A stretch of DNA of 64,000 nt from Pyrenophora tritici-repentis (Eukaryota > Ascomycota > Dothideomycetes > Pleosporales > Pleosporaceae). Location: positions 1,054,001 through 1,118,000 of the forward strand of contig NC_089398.1 in the NCBI RefSeq assembly GCF_003171515.1. Reading direction: 5' to 3'. The position numbers were made by a program, and so were the translations under genes. The number at the start of each line of letters is the position of its first letter. Positions within the stretch are counted from its first letter, which is position 1. The notes under the pieces were generated by a model. That model was not told where the DNA came from, made no database searches, and was given only the letters and a program-made list of their open reading frames with translations. This document shows positions 34,387 through 46,968 of the stretch, one piece after another.

Positions 34387-37300
34387 TCACCTTGTACTCC
34401 TAACCCATCCCACAACGCCTACGCTATACCCAACAAGTCCACCCACCCTCTCTCTTTCCCTCTTTGCTTCCTCTTGCCATTTCCTCAATTGCCCCACTAG
34501 TTCAGCGTCTTTGACAACAATATCCCCATGTAGTCGCAAGAAAACACTCATCCATGCCTGTACAAGCTCGTAGTCTCGACGTTGTCTCAATCGTGCCGTG
34601 AGCGCCTCGGTGAACGTCCGTAGCTCTGTGTATGGTTCGGTAGTGTCAAGGGTGCGAATTGCGATATCGGCGGCAGAAGGTGGAAGCAAAGCAAGATGGG
34701 ATAGGAGAGGCGTATATTCAGCGGTTTCGGCTGCATGCGCAAGGTGGCGACTGAACTCATCTGTAGCTGTGGCGGCGCTAGAACGCGAAGCAAGCGCGGA
34801 GCTGGATATGCGAGACTTTGGATCTTGATCGAGTGACGTAAGGGCATCGGTCTCTGCTCCTTTTGTCTGGGTTTGGCCGACAGATGGTAAGAAGAATGGG
34901 GCTTTCTCTGGTGCCTTGGGGGCTTCTTTCGGTTTGTTGCGAGCACGGATTACGTCGAGGTGTAACAACGTTTGCCAACGAGACTTTGGGACTAGACTGA
35001 GAGTCGTAATCTTGTCACTAAGCTGATCCATGATCGGAACGGTAACCTCGTCACCATCTGCGTCTTCTGACTGCTCTTCAGTGGCAGCTTCAACAACAGC
35101 AACACCACCCTCGCCGGATGCTGTAGGTGCGCTGACTGTGGCAATGTCGTCCTCTGTTATCTGGCGTGTCGATACATGCGTGAAGAGCGTTCGATTCGTC
35201 CAGATGTGCACACCAACCTCCCCTTCGAGCCCAGTGGCGAGGAATTCGCCAGAAGGTGAAAAGGCCATTGTGTTGCATTTCCTTGGTAGCCTCATTGCGT
35301 CGATGAGATGGCCAGTCGGTAGATCCCAGACCCTGACAGTAGAGTCTGATGCAGCAGAGATGATCCATCGACCATCGCTCGAAAATGTATAGTCGAGTGT
35401 TTGCAGCTCAGCATGGGATCGAGATGTCCAGAGCTCTCGAATAAGCTTCTTAGTCGTAATGTCCAATACCCGAATGGAGCTATCGTCACAGCTCAACGCT
35501 ATCAGATCACTGTTTCGATGATAGCGGATGCCAAGTATCTTGGTCATGGGATACCAGTCGATCTCGTGCAGTAGGATACCTGTAGCAAAGTCCCAGAACT
35601 TTATCAAATGTCAGTATTACCCAGCTAAAAGGGATGCTTCACTCACCTTCACTTTGCCATCATCCGAGCAACTTATAAGCGTGCGGTTCAGGCCGTCTAC
35701 AGCAAGTCCGGTAATAGCTCCCTTGTGTTTGCCTTCTCCCTTTGCATACTTGCGTGGAGAATCATCGGCGACGTCCTGGGCCTGTAATTGTTGCAGTTTG
35801 TACCGCTTTGCCTCCACCGGAGTGAGTCGAGCGGGAAATCTTCGTCGAAATTGGCCAGATTGAAGGTTGTACATGTCAATGGAACCCCCAGCAGAGCCAA
35901 TCAAAGCAAAAGTGCCGCAGGCTGAGACTGCGACACTCTTGACCTCGGTTCCGTCGCCTGTATCGAACGCCCATCTTCCTGCTCGTTTGCGGCCCCAGAA
36001 CCAGGTTCTCGCCTTCTTATCACCAGCGTGTCCGGTAACAATGCTCTCCCATCCAGTCATGTTGACCTCTGTGGCTTTTTTGGGTTGTCCTTTGATCTTG
36101 GATGAGTTGTTCCAGATGCCAGTCACGCCAGGCATTGCCCCCACGCCACCGTCGCGATTGAGACAACACGCCATACAGGTGATAGCGGGAGCCTTGAGAT
36201 CTTCCAACCTGTTATAGTTCCTCGATGTCTCATCATTTCCGGCCAACAGACCCATCTTCTTGGCCTTCTTCTGAATGGCTCCCTGACTGAGCTCTGTGCT
36301 TTGTCCATCTCGTCGCAGACTCCAGCCCCATAGACTACGGTCTTTGCTCGCGCTAAGAAGCCATTTGCCAACATCATCAGAGCCATCCGAGTTGGAAGGG
36401 AGGAAACGGAGGGTCGAGACTGGCGCCGCATGTCCGCCGCGAGAATGTAGGATGCGCGGTACAGGTGAGAAGGGGGTTTCGTCAAAGATCCAACTTTTCA
36501 GCGCGTTGTCCAAGCCACTCGATACAATGACGGCCTGCCCAGCCAGAAACTCGATCTTGCTGATACCTCCACCGACACCACCGCTTGCAGACGGGGGTGG
36601 ACTGTGAGCTCCTCGCAAGGTACCTGTCTTACGACCACCCTTGTTGAGATCCCAAAATGCAATGTCGCCGCTGTCGCTGCTAGCCGTCGCCATAACACCG
36701 TCTTCGCGACCATCATTCCCAGCGCCCAAACCATCGGTCCTGAAGGAAATGGACGTCACTGGGTGCTTCTGCGAGCCACCTGTGTTCAAGCGCATTACCT
36801 CCTTATCCGCACGTACATCATGTATCGTAACAGGACCCGATTCGTATGCGATGGCGAGGAGCGACAGGGCTGGCGTCGGCTGCAGTGCGGTCACGGAACC
36901 AAAGTCTGCGGCGGGTGGAAGGAGCGTATACAATAGCTTTCCGGTGCTGATATTCCATATCTCGACGGATCCATCTTTTCGCCCGACGAAGATTTTGTTG
37001 AGATAGGTGGGCATGTTGCAGATGCAGCCCGAGAGTTCACTGGCAGAGGCGCCCTGGAGAGAAGTGTAGTGTTCCAAAGTCGCTGTTCTCCAGACGTCAA
37101 TCTTGGTGCTGCCGCATCCCACGATCCATTCTCCAAGGACGACCAGTCTCGTGATGCGCTCAATGCCACCACGAGGTAGCTCTAGCTCGCCAACCTTCTT
37201 TCCGCGCTGGAAAACCCAGACGCCGCGCTCAGATTCGCTCTCTGCGCCAGACCAGGCTGCAAAGACAAGCTTTTTCCATGCTAGCGTTGCTGTGATATCC

Positions 37301-37640
37301 TCGGGAGTCTGCGGGCGGGTTATGAAGACGAGGTTGAGACCGCGCTTGAGATCATAAGTCTGAAGGGAGCGGCCGACAGAGGTTGTGATTTGGAAGGTAG
37401 TCTTTCCAAGCGGAAGCGAGGTGAAGGGAACATTGGTTGGCGACACAAGGCCTACTGTCTATGTTCGGTCAGTCGTGCGCAAAACTTGACGAGGACGCCG
37501 GTGGAGCTTACTCTGAACGGCGCAAATATCTTGGACTGGCGGACGAGTGGCGCAGAGCTCTCTTCGGCATTACTCTGTATTTTTTGCCGCTTGCTCACTG
37601 GGCCAGTGACAGCACCATCATGCACCTTGGGGCCTGCCAT
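34387..37640 (-). CDS. UTP21: U3 snoRNP protein Utp21 (WDR36 homologue)
   Basis: Minus-strand exons 37640-37512, 37458-35647 and 35598-34387 give about 1050 residues. The second intron ends in AAG, which is the only way to join CSDDGKVK to FWDFATG in frame. Two WD40 propellers are evident: the first begins near SLPLGKTTFQITTSVGRSLQ, and repeats continue with IKFWDFATG, IRVLDITTKK, VRVWDLPTG and VGVHIWTNR. The C-terminal 250 residues (from DQLSDKITTLSLVPKSRW through FFLPSVGQ to the Leu-rich end) match the Utp21-specific C-terminal domain. Utp21 is a nucleolar part of the small-subunit processome (UTP-B) needed for 18S rRNA maturation. It is divergent from VIP1 across about 750 bp. The ATG at 37640 is chosen; an in-frame ATG at 37676 is possible. 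Confidence 0.93.
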
Positions 37641-38394
37641 GTTTAAGGTTGGTTGGGAAAGAACGACGGGGCGCATGCATGTGCCGGTGGTTCTCACCAA
37701 ATTTTTGCGGACGCGGAGATGAGATTAGATTAGATCTTCTCCCGCCTGCAGTCGGTGCCAAGAGATCGACGCAGGGTACCCGGCCCTCTGGACCTCTCCG
37801 GCCTTGGACGAGATGAATGGTACCTACGCTCAAATGATGCACTATGCATTACAGAGCCTACTGTATGTACACCGCTTCCCCAGATCCAACTGTGGTACGC
37901 CGCGCAGCATGTTTAGAAGTAGCATATCCCTTCACCGCATCTGTTTCATCTTCCTGATGCGTCGACGATCGGCCTTGATCGATTTGACTTGCGCTCTCCA
38001 CGCTTCGAATCTCAGGGCAGGGCTTCCGGTCCGATGTGCTATGCACACGTGGCGCACCTTAAGGTTGTTACCGGGCCCATAGTGGACATGGATAGCTCGA
38101 AATGGTACAGCATATGCATGCGACAGATGGAACCTGTCCATTGAGACGATGGCCTTGTCGCATGCCGCCAAGTCGGGCTCAGTGACGTACTATTCGTGAT
38201 GTTTGATATACAGGCCTGAATCCCGTCCCGCGGCAGGAGCATTCTCTCTTATTGCGCATCCAGAGAACGATGGATTTGAAGCTGTAACAAGACCCGTCGC
38301 CAAATCATCATTGTGTCAGCTCACTCGCTTGTGGGAAAAGCAACGAAAGCGTCCAACATAACCCCGCAAAGGCAGGGTACAGGACGTAGCATCA
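37641..38394. other. Divergent promoter region between UTP21 and VIP1
   Basis: About 750 bp shared by two housekeeping genes transcribed away from each other. No gene or repeat was seen. Confidence 0.5.
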
Positions 38395-41300
38395 ATGGAG
38401 CCACCACTCACCCGCACGCCGAGTTCTGAGAGCACGCGATCATGGCAACACCTCACGAGTGCGAGCGGTACATCGGGCGTGGGAAAGAAGGCCAAGTCGA
38501 GTGAAGCTGAGACGGGCATCGCCACGGCCGAGCGTGCGAGTGTGTCGCTCCCTCCGCTGGGGGCAAGGGCAATTCGACAGAGCCTGCCCACCCGCCGCGC
38601 CTCCAAAGCATCTGATAGTCTGATTGAATACTTTGGATCTGTCTGGTCTGGCTCTGGCTCTGGCTCTGGCTCTGGCTCAGGCTCAGCCATCGACGAGGCC
38701 GATGTCACGCCAACGCTAGAGAGTACCCGGGGCAGTCTTGCAAGCGCCCCAGTAAATCCCATGCTGTTGCCGGAATCATACCGACATGCGCGACCTGACG
38801 TCGGTACTGCAGCTGTAGAATCAAACCGATTGTCTGTCTCGTCATTCGTGTCGGCCATATCTAGCAGAGCCTACAGTTGGAGTGGGAAAAGCTCCGTCGC
38901 AGGCTCAGAAAGCGAGGGTACGTCATGCGTCCGACATGCACTGCATCTTTGATTGTTTTCACATGCACATGCACACCTGAACACACTGACTTTCTGCACA
39001 GTCAAGATGGAGAACCCGCACGGCACCACGACGGCAACAACGTCGCTCTCCGTCACCACGTCGAGTCAGAATGGCAGTCTCGGCACCAAGGCATCGCCGA
39101 CTCAGATGCTCTTCCCCCAGGATCAAGCAAACGCAAACCACAACCAGCCAGGCACGAGCCCCAATACCGCCCCCGTCCACCCCGCCTCTCCCCAGCTTGG
39201 TCACCCGCCGCTCCACGTAGTACCCCAGCACCGTCGCTCGCGAAGTCGAACAGCCCAGAGGCGCATCAGCGGAAGCACAGCCACCAGCAGCAGCCCGGCG
39301 AGCAGAGATATGCGCGAGAAGAAGCAGACCAAGGGCATAATTGGCGTATGCGCCTTGGAATCAAAGGCACGTAGCAAGCCTGCACGCAACATCTTTGGCA
39401 AATTGGTGGACGAATTTGACGTCAAGATCTTTGGCGACAAGATTATCCTGGACGAGGCCGTCGAGAATTGGCCCGTCTGCGACTTCCTCATATCCTTTTT
39501 CTCAGATGGCTTCCCTCTAGAAAAAGCCATTGCCTACACCAAACTGCGAAAACCCTTCTGCGTAAACGACCTGCCCATGCAACAAGTGCTGTGGGATCGT
39601 CGCCTGTGTTTGGGTATACTGGACAAGCTCAATGTGCCTACCCCGAAGCGCATTGATGTGAGCCGAGACGGCGGTCCGAAGTTACCGTCGGCTGAATTCG
39701 CCAAAGCTCTGTACGAGCGAACGGGACTGAAGCTGGAAGGACCTGAAGATGGAACAGGCGGTGGCTCTCTTGCACCAAAGAAAATCGAACTCATTGACGA
39801 CGGCAACACTATCTGCGTCGACGGTGTCACCCTTACGAAGCCCTTTGTAGAAAAGCCGGTCAGCGGTGAAGATCACAACATCCACATCTACTTCCACAAG
39901 AAAGACGGGGGCGGCGGACGGCGATTGTTCCGGAAGATCAACAACAAAAGCTCAGAAAAGGACGATACCCTTGAAGTACCACGAGCCATTCTCGAACCAA
40001 CAGGCAGCTACATCTACGAACAGTTTCTGCAGGTCGAAAACTCAGAGGACGTGAAAGCATACACTGTCGGCCCAACTTTCTGCCACGCCGAAACGAGGAA
40101 GTCGCCTGTCGTCGATGGTCTCGTCAAGCGGAACCCTAGCGGCAAGGAAGTGCGTTATGTGACCAAGTTGAGCGAATCAGAAGCAGCTATCGCAGCCAAG
40201 ATCTCAGAGGGATTTGGACAACGAGTGTGTGGTTTTGACCTACTCCGTACTGGGGAACAGAGCTACGTTATCGACGTCAACGGATGGAGCTTTGTAAAAG
40301 ACAATGGCGATTACTACGACAAGGCAGCCAACATCTTGAAAGACATGTTCCTCAAGGAGATTGCCCGAAAGCAACGCAAAGATGCCGCACAGCACGCCGC
40401 CGTCGATGCGCAAGCCACTACTGACACTGCTTCTGGCATTCCGGTCAAGAACAATTCGGTTCACCGCAAATCCCTCGGAAAGCTCTTCAAGAGTCCTAGT
40501 ATGTCGAAGATGGGGGGCCATGTCCATCTACCACATATGCGACAGTCCAGTACTATGCCTTCTTCTCCTGAAGCATCAATGAGTTCGACGCCTGTTGCAG
40601 CTTCGCCTGGGATCGAAAAGGCCGATTTTGCGGCTGTGGCGGATACTCCAACAACGACCACCACAATCACATCTACATCGACGCCTGAAGGCCCAGCATC
40701 TGAACCTGAGTTTTCACTTCCTTCTGCGTTCGACGAGGATGACCTAGAACTTGAACACGAAAAATCGGCATCAGATGATCACGTGAACGTACCTCCTCCA
40801 GCAACTGCGGCACAGTGGAAGCTCAAAGGTGTCGTTTCAGTCATTCGTCATGCCGATCGCACTCCGAAGCAAAAGTTCAAATACACCTTTCATTCAAGGC
40901 CTTTCGTTGATCTCCTCAAAGGACATCAGGCTGAGGTACTATTGATTGGTGACGCAGCGCTGCAAAGTGTCAGTGATGCGGTCAAAGTGGCCATGGACGA
41001 GAACCTTGAAGATCCAAAGAAGTTGCGCGAGCTGCAATTGTACCTGAACAAAAAGGGCGCTTGGCCTGGCACCAAGGTCCAGATCAAGCCCATGTTCCGC
41101 AAGAGGAGAAAGGAAGAGTTGCAACCGGGAGAGACGCTGCCAGAAGAGGTCCCCGAAGAGATGCCTGAAGCCCAAATGTCCGAGTCGACAGCTACAGATG
41201 TCACAGACGCAACCACTGCATCAGTCACTGAAGGCGAGCAACCTGAACTTCTCAAGAACAGGAGTGATTCCATGTCTGGGGTCACACTGTCTCGTATCAC

Positions 41301-43239
41301 TGCGCAAGACAACAACATGGTTCTGGATAAATTACAGCTCATTATCAAGTGGGGAGGTGAGCCGACGCACTCCGCCCGACATCAGACGCAAGATATGGGT
41401 GCAAACTTCCGCAACGATCTCTTGTTGATGAACAGGGATGTACTTGACGACGTGCACATCTTCAGCAGCTCAGAGCGACGAGTTACAACGAGTGCACAGA
41501 TCTTCGGTGCTTCGTTTCTTGACAAAGACCAATACCCGTCTGAACACATTCAAGTCCGCAAAGACCTTCTAGACGACTCTAATGCGGCCAAGGATGTCAT
41601 GGATAAAGTCAAGAAGAAGCTCAAGACCTTGCTACGCGCCGGTGATAAAGCTCCGCCACAGTTTGCATGGCCAAAGGATGTACAAGAGCCATATCTTGTC
41701 GTTAGACAGGTAGTGGACCTGATGAAATTCCATCAGCGCGTCATGAACCACAATTTCAAGAAGATCGAATCGGAAGCCATCTCATCACTAGCTGCACTCG
41801 CTTCTCCACCATCGGGAGGACAGACGCCAGGGCAATCCCAGTACACCAATGTCAACCACATTCAGTCGCGCTGGTGTTGTAACGAAGGCCCCGAGCTGTT
41901 CAAGGAACGCTGGGAAAAGCTGTTCAAAGAGTTTGGTGATGCCGACAAGGTTGATCCTAGCAAAATATCGGAGCTATACGATACGATGAAATTCGATGCT
42001 CTACATAACCGTGCCTTCTTAGAATGGGTCTTCACCCCAGATGCTACATTCGTAGACGAAGAATCTGTTGCAGAAGGCAGTTCAAAGCAGACCACACCTG
42101 ATAATCGTTCTGCGAAATCGATACAACTTGGCCCGACCCCGTCAGATGCACAACAGAAAGCGGATGCGAAGGATCAAACAGAGAAGAACGAACGCGGTAG
42201 CCTCTCTCATCGCATGGGCTTCAGGCGCAGGTCCGAGGTCGCTATAAAGGCCCCACCACCACCATCTTATGCTCACGAGTCGTATTTCAAGCTCTACTCT
42301 GGGCTCGGGACAGCAGCTTCCAAGGCACAGACTGATGCGCGACTTGTCAAACTTCGTGAGATGTACCATCTCTGCAAGGTGCTCTTTGACTACATTGGTC
42401 CACAAGAGTACGGTATCGAGAGCGAAGAGAAGCTAGAGATTGGCTTACTTACATCGCTTCCGCTACTTAAAGAAATTGTTGGAGACCTTGAAGAGCTACA
42501 GGCATCAGATATGCCCAAGTGTTTCTTCTACTTCACGAAAGAATCGCACATTTACACTTTACTCAACTGCATAATAGAGGGTGGAATTCAGACAAAAATT
42601 GAACGCAACGCAATTCCAGAGCTCGATTACCTGTCGCAGATTAACTTTGAGCTTTACGAGTCAGAGAATGCTAGTATCGACGACAAGCCTCATACTTTCA
42701 ACTACAGCATTCGGATAACTCTGTCACCAGGCTGTCACGCATTTGCTCCACTTGATGTGTAAGTCTTCACCTCGCCTCTTGATTTGGACCAGCGGCTTAT
42801 ATGAACACATAGGCAACTCGACTCGCGACACATGATTGGTTTCGCTCCCCGTCGCAGTCTCACCCACCACCAAGACTGGAAAGAAGTCCTGGAGACCCTA
42901 CGCGCAAAGTTTCACACGTAGGTTTACTTGGGACCCGCTTTACTTGTGTATTTACTAACACCAGCTAGTGTAAAACTCCCGAAATCCTTTGTGGCTATCG
43001 ATCTCAGTGAGAAGGTACCCGAGGCTTTCGAGCGGAGCAGCAGCAAGGGCAAGGAACACAACATGACCGAGAGTGAAGAGAGAGGCAGAGCAGAAGAGAG
43101 AGCAGAGGGAGCAGAGCTTTTACCAATCACAGACGTGAATGGGGAAATCTTCAGCCCGACTCCAGAGGGCTCGGAGCCGATGAACATAAGTCCTACGAAT
43201 TTACCGTCGCCAGCGTTAGACATTACCCGTGAAGAGTAA
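38395..43239 (+). CDS. VIP1: Vip1/Asp1 bifunctional inositol pyrophosphate kinase/phosphatase
   Basis: Four exons (38395-38917, 39002-42758, 42813-42917, 42969-43239) give about 1551 residues. The first exon adds a 174-residue Ser-rich leader including a Ser-Gly repeat. The kinase half (about residues 285-630) starts GIIGVCALESKARSKPARNI and includes NDLPMQQVLWDRR and the late Asp/Asn-rich SYVIDVNGWSFVKDN of the ATP-grasp fold. The second half (from about 785) is the histidine-acid-phosphatase-like domain opening with VIRHADRTPKQK. The enzyme family (PPIP5K; Vip1 in budding yeast, Asp1 in fission yeast) phosphorylates InsP6/InsP7 at the 1 position, and the phosphatase half reverses this. It affects phosphate signalling, the cytoskeleton and polarity. 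The tail after the last intron is acidic and disordered. Confidence 0.95.
38642..38688 (+). repeat. GGCTCT hexanucleotide repeat coding for Ser-Gly
   Basis: Near-perfect tandem GGCTCT units within VIP1 exon 1 encode six alternating Ser-Gly pairs. Such in-frame repeats usually vary in copy number without breaking the frame. Confidence 0.85.
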
Positions 43240-43411
43240 GAATATGGATTGATTGGACATTCTTAGACTGGGAGGCTGTTTGAACAATCGGATGCATTTC
43301 ATGGTGTTTGGTAGAAGAGTGTGAGAGGATTATACGATACTAGACCACGAAGGCTAGATCAAGGACAAAGTATACATTTATGACATCATTTCGTACGTAA
43401 AGTAGCTGTCT

Positions 43412-44658
43412 TCAATCAAAATAATCCGCCCAGCTTTGGGCTGCAGTGGCGGCGTTCGCTGCACTAATCGCGCTAGCAACATCACCCTTTGAGCTATCCA
43501 GCCCAATTTCAAAGGTATCATAACCGCAGTTTGTTGGAGCTCCCGATTGGCTACCGTCCAGACCAGGCACAACCTGCCAGTACAACTGTTCCCAAGTCAG
43601 CATGCAATATCATCATTCACGAACAGGAAACACCACTTACCCAAGGAATCCCAGCGTCATTGAACACCTTGACCTGCGCATCAAACCCATCCTGATAGTC
43701 GACGGAAACCCCCCACTCCTCAATCATAACGTTCTTGCCAGCCTCTTTCGATGGCGTCACAACCTCCGCATCTCCCGTGATGAAATACGCCCAGTCACCT
43801 GCCCTACTATTATACCCATGTATACTGATAATGTCAATAGCATCACACTGCATGGCCTTGGGGAGCGTATTAAACTCATGATCACAGCAATAATGCGAGC
43901 CGCCAATACCTCCCGTCGCGACTTTGATCATGGAATCACCTAACTCCTGGCGTAGATTCCCAGCGCGGCCACAAAGCCAGTCATCTGGATCATTTCCCTT
44001 TAGCAAATCGAGCTGCTCGATCATAGGTTCGTTCTGGAGGTTGAAGGCCAGGATCACTTCACTTAGGTCTTTCCATGCACGGCCGTCGAAGTTGGGGGAG
44101 GCGTACTGCAGGATTGCGGAGAGGCGGGCATCGTAGTCTGCTTTTGCAGCAACGGAGGAGTAGAATGTTGTGGGTGCTGCCCCATACTTTTCACAGTAGG
44201 CGTCGCAGCTGGCGGAGCCGCTGAGCGAATTGGCATTATGCGGGGATATGATGGCTTTCATGTTTGAGGCATGAAGGAGGGAGAGTGTGGTGTCGAGGGC
44301 GGAGAGGACGGTGGAGTCATAGGTGCCGATTGTAGATTCAAAAGGGGGAATTGTGGTAGGGATTTGGGAGCCTTTGAGGCAGCCGGCTTCGACATTGGTT
44401 ACTGTGAGGTAGTGTTAGTGTTCATGCTGGAATGTTGGTAGGACATTTGGGTTGCTCACCCCATAGTCTCAAGACTTTGGCTCCCCGTGCAGCGAGCGTC
44501 TCGATGTACGTCTTCTGCTCTGACTCTGGAAGTGCATGCAGGAAATATTCGTTACTTCCCGCAAAGGAAGGGCCGGATTGTCTTCGTGTTGGAACTAAAC
44601 CATTCACCACTGTTGTGGAGAAGCCCAATAAGGTAGTGATCGCCACGGAGCTGCGCAT
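43412..44658 (-). CDS. Secreted GH5 glycoside hydrolase (mannanase/cellulase type)
   Basis: Minus-strand exons 44658-44460, 44401-43641 and 43585-43412 give about 377 residues. An N-terminal signal peptide is likely (MRSSVAITTLLGFSTTVVNG, cleavage near there). The start of the mature enzyme, FAGSNEYFLHALPE ... GAKVLRLWVTN, resembles GH5 endo-beta-mannanases. The acid/base Glu is in NLQNEP (about Glu191), and the nucleophile is most likely the Glu before Trp in MIEEWG (about Glu295). IHGY and LYWQV are the other expected active-site strands. It would act outside the cell on plant mannan or glucan. Cysteines in ASCDAYCEKY and HYCCDHE suggest disulfides. There is no carbohydrate-binding module. 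It is divergent from the CFEM-like gene across about 950 bp. Confidence 0.88.
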
Positions 44659-45607
44659 TCTTACAGCCTGATAAGAGATTATGCAGGTTTGAGAGGGTTG
44701 TAAAGATTCCCCAGGTTTTTGTAGCAGATATAATTGCCGCTAATATGATACTTCTTTTTTTCCACGTCAACAACCTTGAACCTTATATCTGTCGGCTTCC
44801 CCAAGGCAAGCAACGTCATGAATCTCGAGTATCCCGTCTCTACAACGCCAACTAAGATTGTGTGTGGGGGCAAGAAGACGATCGTTTTCGCCATTGTGGA
44901 TACAGGTCAGCTACCGTGGCCTCGACTTGACTAAAAATAATCTCGGTCGTTCCTGCCGGTCGAGAAAAGCTTCAGATGCAAGACAAGGCCGAGGCTTACA
45001 GCCGATCTGTGAAGATGGCCTAGTCCAGATGCGGGTAACCTTATCTTTTCTTATTGCGGGGCGCCTTGTAACGATGTGTTAACACCACACCTCTGGACGC
45101 CTCCGCCTTTGCACCCCATGGCAATTTCCGACCTGCCCTGACTCAATTGGCAGGGTAAAATTGACGACAGACGCCACAATCTCCACGGCTCACTAGATGT
45201 AGCAGCTCATAGACGTCGCGCAGAATGCCATGGCCCCATCGGAATCCATCAAATATCATCGTGACCCGCTTTCTGTTCTCTTTGCAGTAATTGTGCTCAG
45301 CCTCGAGACTATGTGCAGATGCTCTATGGCCCCTGCCTTATCTACCCGATCCTCAAACCTAACAAAGCCATGCTTGGAGTGCTTCGAGCCCACGATCAAG
45401 CATCCTACCTGCAGCAAATGCCCTGGCCCCTCTCGCACCCCTCCGCAAGATTCGCGCCGTCTCCATGGGACAGGAAACCAGGATTAGCGACCAGGGTCAT
45501 ATTGTGGCTACAAATGCAGCCATGGTTTTCCATCCCGTTTCCCAAAGCCTTACTCCACTTACTCTGCCCTCCTCTCATCATCTCCCGGTAACACTAGTTC
45601 GGAAATC
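44659..45607. other. Divergent intergenic region between GH5 and CFEM-like genes
   Basis: About 950 bp. An 85-residue frame at 45230-45487 lies just before the next gene but has no recognisable features. It probably contains both promoters. Confidence 0.45.
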
Positions 45608-46462
45608 ATGCTGGGGATACGATACTCGGGTCTCGCTGTTGCTCTTTCCTTTTTGGCGATAGCTGCCGCAGACGGTCCGACGAGCATCTTCATCGACTCG
45701 ATACCGGAATACCACTTACTGGCACAATGCGCAGAAAAGGAGTTGTCGACCATTGTGCGCGACATGGTGTATGGCTGCGGTGACGGAGGAAACAACGTCT
45801 ATCAGTCTTTTACGTGTTTCTGTTATGAGAGCTCGGCCAAGTTCTCCAGCATGATTGGCGCTCATGTGCAGACGGTGTGTCCGAAAGATCCATCTCAGAA
45901 TACGACGGCCCTGCAAGTTTTTAGTAGTTACTGCGAGGTCGGTCAGTCCAAGTTGGCGCAGCCGGCTGGTAAGTGAATTTCGGTCTCTCTCCCTGTCTGT
46001 TTGGGAAAGGTGGTGGGTGAGATGAGCTGACGTGGCTTGCTTTCAAAAATAGGTAGCGTTACTTTCACCGCTACATCTTTGGCGCCTTCGATATCTTCTG
46101 CTTCGGCCTCCCCGGCTTCAATACCTGTTTCGGTACCTTCTACACCCACTGCTGCATCGACTCCTTCATCTTCTCCAGAACCAGAACAAGCTCCAAAGAA
46201 GAAATCAAACACAGTCGCCATAGCGGTTGGTGTCGTCGTACCCATCGTCGTGATAGCTTTCGGTATACTAGCCTTCTTCCTCCGGAACCGCAAACCAAAC
46301 AAGACCAACGGCCCAGTTGAACTTGGCGGAGAAGAAATGACGCAAGGAGAAACGGCGTATGAAGCCGATGCGCATTACAAAGCAGAGATGCCTTCCAACA
46401 CCATGGCTTACGAGTTGGGTGGGGAGGATTTGCAGGCTGAACGGTTACGCGAAAGGAGATGA
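45608..46462 (+). CDS. CFEM-like cysteine-rich membrane protein
   Basis: Two exons, 45608-45968 and 46053-46462, about 256 residues, joined over an 84-bp intron. There is a signal peptide (MLGIRYSGLAVALSFLAIAA). The extracellular part has six cysteines in a CFEM-like spacing (AQCAEKEL, YGCGDGG, FTCFCYES, TVCPKD, SYCEVG). This is fewer than the eight of a standard CFEM domain, so it is CFEM-like rather than certain CFEM. A Ser/Thr/Pro-rich mucin-like stalk follows, then one membrane helix (NTVAIAVGVVVPIVVIAFGI) and a basic RNRKPNK stop-transfer. The cytosolic tail carries two copies of an ELGGE motif (PVELGGEEM and AYELGGEDL). Such proteins are usually surface receptors or wall sensors in fungi; the exact role here is unknown. 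Confidence 0.8.
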
Positions 46463-46580
46463 GCGTATGTATATACGCGAACAAAAGTTAATTTTTTCTC
46501 TTGGTGGAGTTTACAAAGGGATATGGCGTGGGTATGCAATGGGGTTCCTAGTACATACATATACCTCCCGGGGGGGTTTA

Positions 46581-46648
46581 GGTGATTAATATGGGTAGGT
46601 GATTAATATGGGTAGGTGATTAATATGGGTAGGTGATTAATATGGGTT
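46581..46648. repeat. 17-bp minisatellite, four copies
   Basis: Four tandem copies of the 17-bp unit GGTGATTAATATGGGTA, identical except for the last base of the fourth copy. It lies about 120 bp past the stop of the CFEM-like gene. Confidence 0.9.
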
Positions 46649-46968
46649 GGTGGTGCAGGCTCCGTGTTTGTGTGCATGGCTGAGAGCTAAGTTGGACCGA
46701 GACGGGAGAAACTGTAAAGAGTGGGGATTTCTACTTCTCTGCTAGAGATGGGCATCTCAACCCATCTCGCGTTCTTGCAAGGTTGGAAAGGAAGTCGAAG
46801 TAACGGCATCTAAGCTGCTATTAAGACGTTGTCTTCGCGGCATATTCTCTGTGAACTTTGGTCTGGGAGGGCACTGTAGATGGAAATACCCTCATAGGCC
46901 CATCGCAAAGTTTACAGCCAGAAAATTCTACACGTAAAAACACAAGCAATTCATAATGCTTAGTCTAA

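Noticed and set aside
38316..38858. 180-codon minus-strand frame upstream of VIP1
   Set aside because: Antisense to VIP1 exon 1; its Glu-Pro repeat is the mirror of the Ser-Gly coding repeat.
45230..45487. 85-codon frame upstream of the CFEM-like gene
   Set aside because: No signal peptide or domain; probably promoter sequence.
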